A stretch of DNA of 39,286 nt from Sphingomonas sp. Leaf22 (GTDB taxonomy: Bacteria > Pseudomonadota > Alphaproteobacteria > Sphingomonadales > Sphingomonadaceae): the NCBI RefSeq assembly GCF_001421715.1, contig NZ_LMKP01000021.1:15222-54507 (forward strand), written 5' to 3'. How positions within the stretch are numbered: position 1 is the first letter of the stretch; each line of letters starts with the position of its first letter. The notes below the pieces were generated by a model, which did not search any database, was not told the origin of the DNA, and was given only the letters and a program-made list of their open reading frames with translations. The translations under genes and the position numbers were made by a program. Below are positions 14,649 to 21,954 of this stretch, in pieces.

Positions 14649-17477
14649 ATGGCTTTGGGCAATAACGGCACGCTGCGCACGAACAGTGCGTTGCGCGAGA
14701 TCGTCAATAACAATCAGGCCGACATCATTATCGGTACCGATGCGGCGGAAGCCTTCAGCTTCACCGATCTGAACGGCGGCCTGTCCGGCGACGACACAAT
14801 CCGCCAGTTCGGCAAGAACGACGTGCTGCTGAACTACCGCTCGATCTATGACGGCAATGCCGACAACTTGATCGATCTGGGCTCGAACGGTCTGCTCGAC
14901 ATCGATCGCGCCGGTCCCAAGCGTGCCGGCCCCGACCAGATCAAGCTCGAGGGCTTGGGCGGCGGGGCGCTGCGCTACCTCGGCGACAAGCAGGGCTATT
15001 CGGTCTATGCCGATGCCAGCGTTCGCCTGACGGGCTTGACCGAAGGCACGGTCAACAACGACAGCTTCGATGCTGCCAAGGGCGGCAAGGCGTACAGCTT
15101 CCTCTACGATACCGCGCTCGGGCTGAACCTCGGCGGGGACACGATCCGCAACTTCGGTGCCGATGACCGCATCGTCACGACGACGAAGTTCTTCGACGGC
15201 GGCAACGCCAACGGCACGATCGGGACGGGTGCGAACGGCGTGTTCGACCTTTCGGGAACGAGCGTCAGCATGCGTGGTGACGACGGCGTCGCCAATGGCG
15301 GACAGATCGATATCGTCGGCGTCTCGGCATTGTACCTGCTGTCGACCATGAGCGTGAACGGCGTCACCTACTACAGCTACGGTTCGCCCCCGAACACGCC
15401 CCTACCCCCGGTCAATCGTGCGCCGACCGCACCGGCGACGGCGACGCTGAGCGTGCAGGAGGATGGCCGCACGACGTACAGCGTCATCGGTGCCAGCGAC
15501 CCCGATGGCGATACGCTGAGCTACACGGTGGCGGCGGGCGATCAGCCACGCCATGGAACGCTTGTCGCGGGCAGCCAGGCCGGCAGCTTCGACTATACGC
15601 CCAACCCCGACTTTGCCGGCGAGGATAGCTTCACCATCACGATCAGCGACGGGAAGGGCGGCACCACCCAGCAGCGGGTAACGACCACCGTCACGCCGGT
15701 GAACGACGCGCCGACGGCAGCGGCCAGCGTTGCGGTGACGACCAGTGAAGACACCGCAACCGCTGCCACCCGGATCGGTGCGACCGATATCGATGGCGAC
15801 ACGCTGACCTATTCGATCAAGGTGGGCAGTACCCCTGCCAAGGGAAGTGTCGCCTTCGACCAGCGGGCCGGTACCTTCGTCTATACCCCCAACGCCGACC
15901 GCAACGGCGCGGACGCCTTTACGATCGTCATCAGCGACGGCCAGGGCGGCACGACCGAACAGCGTGTCGACCTCACGATCACACCGGTGCAGGACCGGAT
16001 CGCCAACATCGACTTGAACGACATCGCCGCCGGCAAGGGCGGGTTCAAGATCATTGGACAGACGACGTTCGACAACGCCGGCAGCTCGGTATCGGACGCC
16101 GGTGACATCAACGGTGACGGGCTCGCCGACCTGATCATTGGGGCGCTGGGCAACGATGCGAACGGTCAGAACAGCGGTACAGCGTACGTCGTGTTCGGCA
16201 AGACGGACAGCGTTACGGTCGACCTGAACGCGGTTGCCAACGGTACCGGCGGGTTCAAGATCGCTGGCCAGGCGGCATTGGACAACGCCGGCAGCTCGGT
16301 ATCGAATGCAGGCGACGTCAACGGTGACGGGCTTGCCGATCTGATCGTTGGATCGGACAGCAACGATGCGAACGGTCAGAACAGCGGTGCGGCGTACGTC
16401 GTGTTCGGCAAGACCGACGGTACCACGATCGACCTGAACGCGGTTGCGAACGGCACCGGCGGGTTCAAGATCGCTGGGCAGGCAGCATTCGACTACGCTG
16501 GCGTCTCGGTATCGACCGCCGGCGACGTCAACGGCGACGGGTTCACCGACCTCATCGTCGGGGCGTACCTCAACGATGCGAACGGTAGCGACAGCGGCGC
16601 GGCGTACGTGGTGTTCGGCAAGACCGATGGCGGTGCGATCGATCTGAACGCGGTTGCCAACGGCACCGGTGGGTTCAAGATCGCTGGGCAGACGGCAACC
16701 GACTTAGCCGGCATCTCGGTATCGAACGCTGGCGACGTCAACGGCGACGGGCGCGCCGACCTGATCGTCGGAGCGTACAGCAACGATACGAACGGTCGCA
16801 ATAGCGGAGCGACATACGTGGTGTTCGGCAAGAAGGACGGCGGTACGATCGATCTGAACGCGGTCGCCAACGGCACCGCCGGGTTCAAGATTAGCGGACA
16901 GGCAGAAGGCGACTTTGCCAGCAACTCGGTATCGACCGCAGGCGACGTCAACGGCGACGGCCTCACCGACTTGATCGTCGGCGCGTTCTACAACGATGCG
17001 AATGATCAGAATAGCGGTGCGGCGTACGTCGTGTTCGGCAAGACCGACGGTACCATGGTTGATCTAAACACGGTTGCCAACGGCATCGGCGGGTTCAAGA
17101 TCGTTGGGCAGGCGGCATTCGACTACGCCGGCGTCTCGGTATCGCACGCCGGTGACGTCAACGGCGACGGACTGACCGACTTGATCGTTGGAGCCTACGA
17201 CGGTGCGAACGGTAACGACAGCGGCGCGGCGTACGTCGTGTTCGGCAAGAAGGACGGTACCACAATCGATCTGAACGCGGTTGCCAACGGCACCGGCGGG
17301 TTCAAGATCGCTGGGCAGGCGGGAGCCGACTTTGCCGGCATCTCGGTATCGAACGCCGGCGACGTCAACGGCGACGGGCTCGTCGACCTGATCGTCGGAG
17401 CAACCGGCAACGATGCGAACGGTAACGACAGCGGCGCGGCGTACGTCATTTATGGATCAAGCGACTGGCTGATCTAA
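14649..17477 (+). CDS. Large Ig-like/FG-GAP repeat protein, probable secreted or surface protein
   Basis: From ATG 14649 the protein has 942 residues; the open frame extends further left but through the operator array. Residues 1-250 contain RTX-like or calcium-binding-like phrases ('ADIIIGTDAAEAFSF', 'GDDTIRQFG', 'GGDTIRNFGADDRI'). Two cadherin/VCBS-type Ig-like repeats follow (about 257-355 and 356-450; each has 'DPDGDTLSY/DIDGDTLTY', 'FxYTPN' and 'DxFTIxISDGxGGTT'). Seven FG-GAP units of 70 residues (465-942), each with 'DxNGDG' calcium loops and 'AYVVFGK', would make a seven-bladed propeller. There is no Sec signal peptide, so type I secretion is likely, although no exporter gene is nearby. 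It may be an adhesin or extracellular matrix protein. Confidence 0.85.
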   Translation: MALGNNGTLRTNSALREIVNNNQADIIIGTDAAEAFSFTDLNGGLSGDDTIRQFGKNDVLLNYRSIYDGNADNLIDLGSNGLLDIDRAGPKRAGPDQIKLEGLGGGALRYLGDKQGYSVYADASVRLTGLTEGTVNNDSFDAAKGGKAYSFLYDTALGLNLGGDTIRNFGADDRIVTTTKFFDGGNANGTIGTGANGVFDLSGTSVSMRGDDGVANGGQIDIVGVSALYLLSTMSVNGVTYYSYGSPPNTPLPPVNRAPTAPATATLSVQEDGRTTYSVIGASDPDGDTLSYTVAAGDQPRHGTLVAGSQAGSFDYTPNPDFAGEDSFTITISDGKGGTTQQRVTTTVTPVNDAPTAAASVAVTTSEDTATAATRIGATDIDGDTLTYSIKVGSTPAKGSVAFDQRAGTFVYTPNADRNGADAFTIVISDGQGGTTEQRVDLTITPVQDRIANIDLNDIAAGKGGFKIIGQTTFDNAGSSVSDAGDINGDGLADLIIGALGNDANGQNSGTAYVVFGKTDSVTVDLNAVANGTGGFKIAGQAALDNAGSSVSNAGDVNGDGLADLIVGSDSNDANGQNSGAAYVVFGKTDGTTIDLNAVANGTGGFKIAGQAAFDYAGVSVSTAGDVNGDGFTDLIVGAYLNDANGSDSGAAYVVFGKTDGGAIDLNAVANGTGGFKIAGQTATDLAGISVSNAGDVNGDGRADLIVGAYSNDTNGRNSGATYVVFGKKDGGTIDLNAVANGTAGFKISGQAEGDFASNSVSTAGDVNGDGLTDLIVGAFYNDANDQNSGAAYVVFGKTDGTMVDLNTVANGIGGFKIVGQAAFDYAGVSVSHAGDVNGDGLTDLIVGAYDGANGNDSGAAYVVFGKKDGTTIDLNAVANGTGGFKIAGQAGADFAGISVSNAGDVNGDGLVDLIVGATGNDANGNDSGAAYVIYGSSDWLI
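16041..17474 (+). repeat. Seven tandem 210-bp coding repeats (FG-GAP units)
   Basis: Units begin with the codons for GFKI at 16041, 16251, 16461, 16671, 16881, 17091 and 17298. Six units start 210 bp apart; the sixth unit is 207 bp (one codon lost in 'AYDGANGND'). DNA identity between units is high, so copy number may vary by recombination and short-read assemblies may collapse it. Confidence 0.95.
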
Positions 17478-17489
17478 GCGTGTCGATAT

Positions 17490-17522
17490 GCTACCGCTGG
17501 AGACATATTTTCCGGCGGTAGC
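17490..17522 (+). terminator. Hairpin after the FG-GAP gene
   Basis: GCTACCGCTGG (17490-17500) and CCGGCGGTAGC (17512-17522) pair over 11 positions with one G-U, leaving an 11-nt loop. It begins 13 nt after the stop codon. Only a short A-rich stretch follows, so it may be a terminator or a transcript-stabilising end. Confidence 0.55.
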
Positions 17523-17714
17523 AAGAAATTCGAGTAATCAGATTGGGAATCTGACCCAAATTCGGTCATTCATGGCCCCTTTCGCACTAACCAAGTTCGG
17601 ACACTCGTTCATCGCATAAAAATTGGGTCTGCCGTCCCGCGTCGTGTCCGCGATTGTCTGAACCCGCTGGACAGCTGCACTTGGCACGCGCCCCACGATC
17701 TGTATCGTGAGACA

Positions 17715-18503
17715 ATGTCTCACTCACCTCTGCACTCCCCGCTCAATCCAGCCAATGTTCCCAGCGCACGCTTCTTCGCCGACATCGGCATAACTCCCGG
17801 TGCGCGGGTACTCGATGTCGGTTGCGGCAATGGTGACCTCAGTCGGTTTGTGGCTGGGCTTGCCGGGCCAGGCGGCGAAGTCGTGGCGATCGACCGGAGC
17901 GAACAGGCGCTGGCGGTAGCGCAAGCGACCGACACGGACTTGGGTGTCGCGCACATCCAGTACCGGGCGGTCGATCTTTCGGGTGACTTGCCCGATCTCG
18001 GCCGTTTTGACGCGATCGTCGGCCGTCGCGTTCTGATGTACCTACCCGATGCCGCCAAGGCACTGGAGCGACTAGCGACGATGGCCAATCCTAATGCCGT
18101 CTTGGCATTTCAGGAACATGCACGCACCGCCCTTCCCGCAGGACTTGGGCACCTCGCGTTGCACCGCCAGCTTTATAACTGGAACTGGAGCACAGTTGCA
18201 GCAGAATGAGGGGATGTGCGGTTGGCGCTACGGCTCGCCGAACTGATGCAGCAATTGGGGCTTTCGGTTGAGGAGGCGCGCGGCGAGGCCATCCTGATCA
18301 ACCCTAACCAGCCCTCCTTCCTGCCAACACTCACGCAGGCGATGCTGCCGCGAATAGTCGAGCGAGGTATCGCGACCGTGGAGCAGATTGACCCGGACAC
18401 GCTGGCGGAGCGGATAGAGGAAGAGCATCGCGCTGCGGGTGGTGTGATCGTTTGGGACCTCGCCTTCTTAGTCGCGGCTCGCGCTCAACCTGTCGCTCGC
18501 TGA
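17715..18503 (+). pseudogene. Class I SAM methyltransferase interrupted by an in-frame TGA
   Basis: The first 164 codons give a Rossmann methyltransferase: 'ARVLDVGCGNGDLSRFVA' is motif I, 'VVAIDRSEQALAVAQ' motif II, and 'FDAIVGRRVLMYLPD' motif IV. TGA at 18207-18209 follows 'LYNWNWSTVAAE'. Past it the same frame runs on for 97 codons with family-like sequence ('GDVRLALRLAELMQQLGLSVEEARGEAI', 'GVIVWDLAFLVAARA'). No frameshift is needed, so a single substitution (for example GGA to TGA) explains the break. The downstream part has its own GTG at 18216 with a GAGGGGA-like site and could be translated separately. The substrate is unknown; the layout resembles UbiE-like enzymes. Confidence 0.8.
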
Positions 18504-18732
18504 AAAGTCCGCCTTGAGGCAGCTGGGAGCGAGCTGAACGAGGAAATGCTGCCCGGCAGACTTGCGGCCACGAGGACCCACTTCCAAACGTTCGGGCCAG
18601 CCTTCCCGTTTCCCAACTCCAGACACTCATTCATGCCCTCGGGACTTCGAAGCTGACGGCGACGTTCCCCAACGAAGCGCCCCGTGGTCCTGACCATCAA
18701 ATGCCATTGATCTTATCAAAGCACGCTTGCGA

Positions 18733-19620
18733 TCAGACGCGCATCGCCGCGACAAAGGCCTGGAAAGCGGCAGTCGGTTGGCGGCGGCTCGGATAATAGA
18801 GGTGGTTCGGCGCCAATATGGGTGCCCAGCCAGTGAGCACTTCAACCAGCGTACCGTCGGCCAGTGCTTGCGCGGCGTGCGGTAGCGGCAGGCAAGTCAC
18901 GCCCAGCCCTGCCACCGCGGCGTCGCGCATCACGTCGATATCGTTGGTGATGAAGTCGCCGCGGACCGACCGTTCCACCGTCCGGCCGTCCCGCTCGAAT
19001 TCCCATCGATGTACGACGCCAGACGACGTGTACCGATAACACAGGCACCGATGCGCGACGAGATCGTCGGGATCGGCGGGTGCGGGATGGTCGGCGAGGT
19101 AGACCGGGGCGGCAACGAAGACGAGTGGCACCGTTGCGCTGATCCGTACCGATATCATATCGGCCTGCAGGGTCTGCGCGTGCCGGACCCCGCAGTCGAA
19201 ACGGTCCGCGACGATGTCGACGAACCCGTCGTCGACCACCAGTTCAACCGCGATGTCGGGATAGGCCCGCGCAAAGTCAGCCAGTCGCGGCAGGATGACG
19301 TAGAGCGCCGCGACCCGGTGCGCACTGACCCGGATCCGCCCCGCCGGTCGTTCGCGGGCGTTATTCAGGTCGGACAGCGCTTCCGCGACCGAAGCGATCG
19401 CCGGCCTCAACCGCGCCAGCAGTTCCTCGCCGGCAAGCGTCGGCGCCAGCGACCGGGTAGTACGGTCGAGCAGCCGGACGCCCAGTTTCGTTTCGAGCGA
19501 CCGCATCGCATGGCTCAAAGCCGAGGCGGACAATCCAAGACGCGTCGCCGCTCGCGCGAAGCTGCCAGCCTCGACGATCGTCTCGAACACCGCGAGACCG
19601 GACCAAAGATCGCGATCCAT
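18733..19620 (-). CDS. LysR-family transcriptional regulator
   Basis: This 295-residue protein is the usual LTTR size. The N-terminal winged helix-turn-helix is clear: 'FETIVEAGSFARAATRLGLSASALSHAMRSLETKLGVRLLDRTTRSLAPTLAGEELL' (about 12-70). A type-2 periplasmic-binding-like effector domain follows, including 'RIRVSAHRVAALYVILPRLADFARAYPDI' and 'DVMRDAAVAGLGVTCLPLPHA'. It is divergent from the aldo/keto reductase gene with a 95-bp gap, the classic arrangement for an LTTR that regulates its neighbour. The inducer is unknown. Confidence 0.94.
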   Translation of the reverse strand: MDRDLWSGLAVFETIVEAGSFARAATRLGLSASALSHAMRSLETKLGVRLLDRTTRSLAPTLAGEELLARLRPAIASVAEALSDLNNARERPAGRIRVSAHRVAALYVILPRLADFARAYPDIAVELVVDDGFVDIVADRFDCGVRHAQTLQADMISVRISATVPLVFVAAPVYLADHPAPADPDDLVAHRCLCYRYTSSGVVHRWEFERDGRTVERSVRGDFITNDIDVMRDAAVAGLGVTCLPLPHAAQALADGTLVEVLTGWAPILAPNHLYYPSRRQPTAAFQAFVAAMRV

Positions 19621-19715
19621 TCCTGAACATCCTTCAGCAACCCATGCGCCGCAAATGATCTAATCCTCACGCCGTCCGGCGTCCATCTGGAGACCACACA
19701 CTGCAGGATGCGATC

Positions 19716-20819
19716 ATGAATCTCGACACCTATCGCCCGCTCGGCCGCTCCGGCCTTCTCGTCAGCCCGCTGGCACTCGGTACGATGACCTTTGGCACGC
19801 CACGATGGGGGCTGGACGAGAGCGGAAGCCGCGCGGTGTTCGATAGCTACACCGATCTTGGTGGCAATTTTATCGACACCGCCGACGTCTACGCAGGCGG
19901 GCGATCGGAGGAGATGGTCGGTAGTTTCGTCGCCGCGCAATCGTCGCGCGATCAGCTGGTGATCGCGACGAAATCGGGGTTTGCAACCGGCCGCGGCTAT
20001 CATGCAGGCGGCAACGGCGCGCGCCACATCCTGGCGTCCGTCGAAGGATCGCTCCGCCGACTCCGGACGGACTTCATCGACCTGTACTGGGTACATGTCT
20101 GGGACGGCATAACCCCGCCCGAGGAACTGCTGCGGACGATGACCGCGCTCGTCGCAGCGGGCAAGATCCGCTACTGGGGTATATCCAACACCCCGGCCTG
20201 GTACGTCGCCGAACTCGCGACGCTGGCGCGGATCCATGGCGATCCGGCGCCGATCGGCCTGCAATATTTCTATTCGCTGGTCGAACGCGGCGTCGAAGCG
20301 GAGCACCTGCCGCTCGCGCGATCGGCGGGCATGGGTCTCGTGCCCTGGAGCCCCCTCGCCTATGGCCTGCTCACCGGCAAATACGACCGCGCGACCGTCG
20401 AGGCGGGTCCGAAGCGCGCAGGCGGCGTCCCCAACCAAGCCGGGCAGGAAGACGCAGCGCGGCCCGCCAACGACAAGCGGCTCGATGGCGACAATCCGTT
20501 CGGCGACACGCTGTTCACCGAGCGCAACTGGCAAATCCTCGACGAACTGAAACGCGTCGCCGCGGAGATTGACGAGACGCCGGCGCGCGTCGCGCTGTCC
20601 TGGGTGGTCGGGCAGCCTAGCGTCACATCCACGCTGATGGGTGTGAGCCGGGCGGAGCAGGTAACCGACAATGTCGCCGCCCTCGGCCTTACCCTGTCAT
20701 CCGATCACCGTGCGGCGCTCGATGCAGTGAGCGGTGGCAACCTGTCGTTTCTATACGGCCTGTTCGCCCCCGCCATGCGCAATCAGGTCGTCTTCGTCGG
20801 CGGAGACATTCGAAGTTGA
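19716..20819 (+). CDS. Aldo/keto reductase
   Basis: The protein has 367 residues and an NADPH-dependent aldo/keto reductase fold. The catalytic tetrad is visible as D54 and Y59 in 'NFIDTADVYAGG', K86 in 'VIATKSG' and H127 in 'LYWVHVWD'. The start 'YRPLGRSGLLVSPLALGTMTFG' and the later 'VALSWVVGQPSVTSTLMGVSR' match the ion-channel-beta-subunit/AKR-like branch. The length of 367 is a little above the 320-350 typical for this branch, owing to an insert around 'GPKRAGGVPNQAGQEDAARPAND'. It reduces carbonyls, but the physiological substrate is not readable. It is probably controlled by the divergent LysR gene. Confidence 0.93.
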   Translation: MNLDTYRPLGRSGLLVSPLALGTMTFGTPRWGLDESGSRAVFDSYTDLGGNFIDTADVYAGGRSEEMVGSFVAAQSSRDQLVIATKSGFATGRGYHAGGNGARHILASVEGSLRRLRTDFIDLYWVHVWDGITPPEELLRTMTALVAAGKIRYWGISNTPAWYVAELATLARIHGDPAPIGLQYFYSLVERGVEAEHLPLARSAGMGLVPWSPLAYGLLTGKYDRATVEAGPKRAGGVPNQAGQEDAARPANDKRLDGDNPFGDTLFTERNWQILDELKRVAAEIDETPARVALSWVVGQPSVTSTLMGVSRAEQVTDNVAALGLTLSSDHRAALDAVSGGNLSFLYGLFAPAMRNQVVFVGGDIRS

Positions 20820-20829
20820 ACCGTCATCC

Positions 20830-20873
20830 TGGAGCCGATCGCCCAAGACGAAATCTGCGCGTGGTCGGCTCCA
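20830..20873 (+). other. Strong inverted repeat between aldo/keto reductase and FAD oxidoreductase
   Basis: TGGAGCCGA (20830-20838) and TCGGCTCCA (20865-20873) are perfect 9-bp arms, with the loop able to extend the stem slightly. It begins 11 nt after the aldo/keto reductase stop. There is no T-run, so it may be a factor-dependent terminator, an mRNA-end stabiliser, or a processing hairpin in a two-gene transcript. Confidence 0.45.
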
Positions 20874-20947
20874 ATCGACAAACTCCGCGTTTGAAACCGT
20901 CCGGTCTACAGCAAGTTCGTTTGCCGAACGCCGGCACGGGGATAGTC

Positions 20948-21898
20948 ATGCGGATCGGAATCATCGGGGCGGGAATGGCGGGCCTTTCGTGTGCGCAGAC
21001 GCTTCGTCATCAGGGTCACAACGTCATCGTGTTTGACAAGGGGCGCGGGCCGGGTGGCCGCATGTCGACCCGCCGCATCGACACCCCGGTGGGGGAGGCC
21101 GCATTCGATCACGGCGCGCAATATCTGACGGCACGCGATCCCGCGTTCGTCGCGCAGGTCGAGCGCTGGGCGCAAGACGGCCATGTCGCTCGCTGGTCGC
21201 CCGCTGGCCCGGATGCGTGGGTCGGGACGCCGGCGATGAGCGCACCGATCCGTGCGATGGCGAACGGCGGCGACGTCCGCTGGAACACTGCCATCGACAC
21301 CCTGACCTATGATGGCGAATGGTGGATCGGTAACGAGCGGTTCGACGCGGCGATCGTCGCGGTGCCGGCCGAACAGGTCGCGCCCTTAGTCACCGCCCAC
21401 GATGTCGCATTGGCCGATGCAGCCCGTTCTGCATTGTCCGATCCGTGCTGGACCGTCATGGCAGCATTCGACGGTCTTGTACCGATCGATCACGATCGGC
21501 TTACGGATCTCGGCATCATCGGATCCGCTGTCCGCAACTCGGCCAAGCCAACTCGGACTGGACCGGAGGCCTGGGTCCTTCAGGCCAGTGCCGATTGGTC
21601 GCGCGCGCATCTCGAAGACGAACCGGACACGGTACAACGCGCGCTTCTCGCGGCGTTCGCGGATAATATCGGCGCCGAATTGCCTGCCGTCATCGCGACC
21701 AGCGTTCATCGCTGGCGGTATGCGAGGGTCGACGCGTTGAACCACGGCGCGATCTGGAACGCTGATATCCGGCTAGGCGCCTGCGGCGACTGGCTTCTCG
21801 GACCGCGGATCGAAGCTGCCTGGCTGTCGGGACAGCATCTCGCGGAGTTCGTCGGATCGACAAATCGGGCTGTTTCCAAACAGCATGTCCGATGCTGA
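20948..21898 (+). CDS. FAD/NAD(P)-dependent oxidoreductase, renalase-like
   Basis: This 316-residue protein starts at ATG 20948 right before the dinucleotide-binding motif 'IGIIGAGMAGLSCAQTL' (G-x-G-x-x-G), with the second-strand acid in 'VIVFDKGRGPGGRMSTRR'. The 'GRGPGGRMSTRR' phrase and 'FDHGAQYLTARDPAF' are typical of the bacterial renalase-like/NAD(P)-binding flavoprotein group. The C-terminus 'RLGACGDWLLGPRIEAAWLSGQHLAE' is the second FAD-contacting segment. Bacterial renalases oxidise misreduced dihydro-NAD(P) isomers; whether this member does so is uncertain. A longer upstream frame exists but begins inside the reductase gene and lacks homology-like sequence. Confidence 0.88.
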   Translation: MRIGIIGAGMAGLSCAQTLRHQGHNVIVFDKGRGPGGRMSTRRIDTPVGEAAFDHGAQYLTARDPAFVAQVERWAQDGHVARWSPAGPDAWVGTPAMSAPIRAMANGGDVRWNTAIDTLTYDGEWWIGNERFDAAIVAVPAEQVAPLVTAHDVALADAARSALSDPCWTVMAAFDGLVPIDHDRLTDLGIIGSAVRNSAKPTRTGPEAWVLQASADWSRAHLEDEPDTVQRALLAAFADNIGAELPAVIATSVHRWRYARVDALNHGAIWNADIRLGACGDWLLGPRIEAAWLSGQHLAEFVGSTNRAVSKQHVRC

Positions 21899-21954
21899 GA
21901 CCCAGAACCCGCCGTTCAAACAGATTTACCGCAGCCCGAAAATCGGCCTTTCGT

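Noticed and set aside
16041..17474. Regular repeats that might be taken for a CRISPR array or satellite
   Set aside because: Period is 210 bp, in frame, with DxNGDG calcium-loop codons preserved; this is a coding FG-GAP repeat.
18207..18209. In-frame TGA as a selenocysteine codon
   Set aside because: The position is not a catalytic Cys/Sec site of methyltransferases, the flanking residues look like a glycine position, and no selenocysteine insertion hairpin is evident just downstream.
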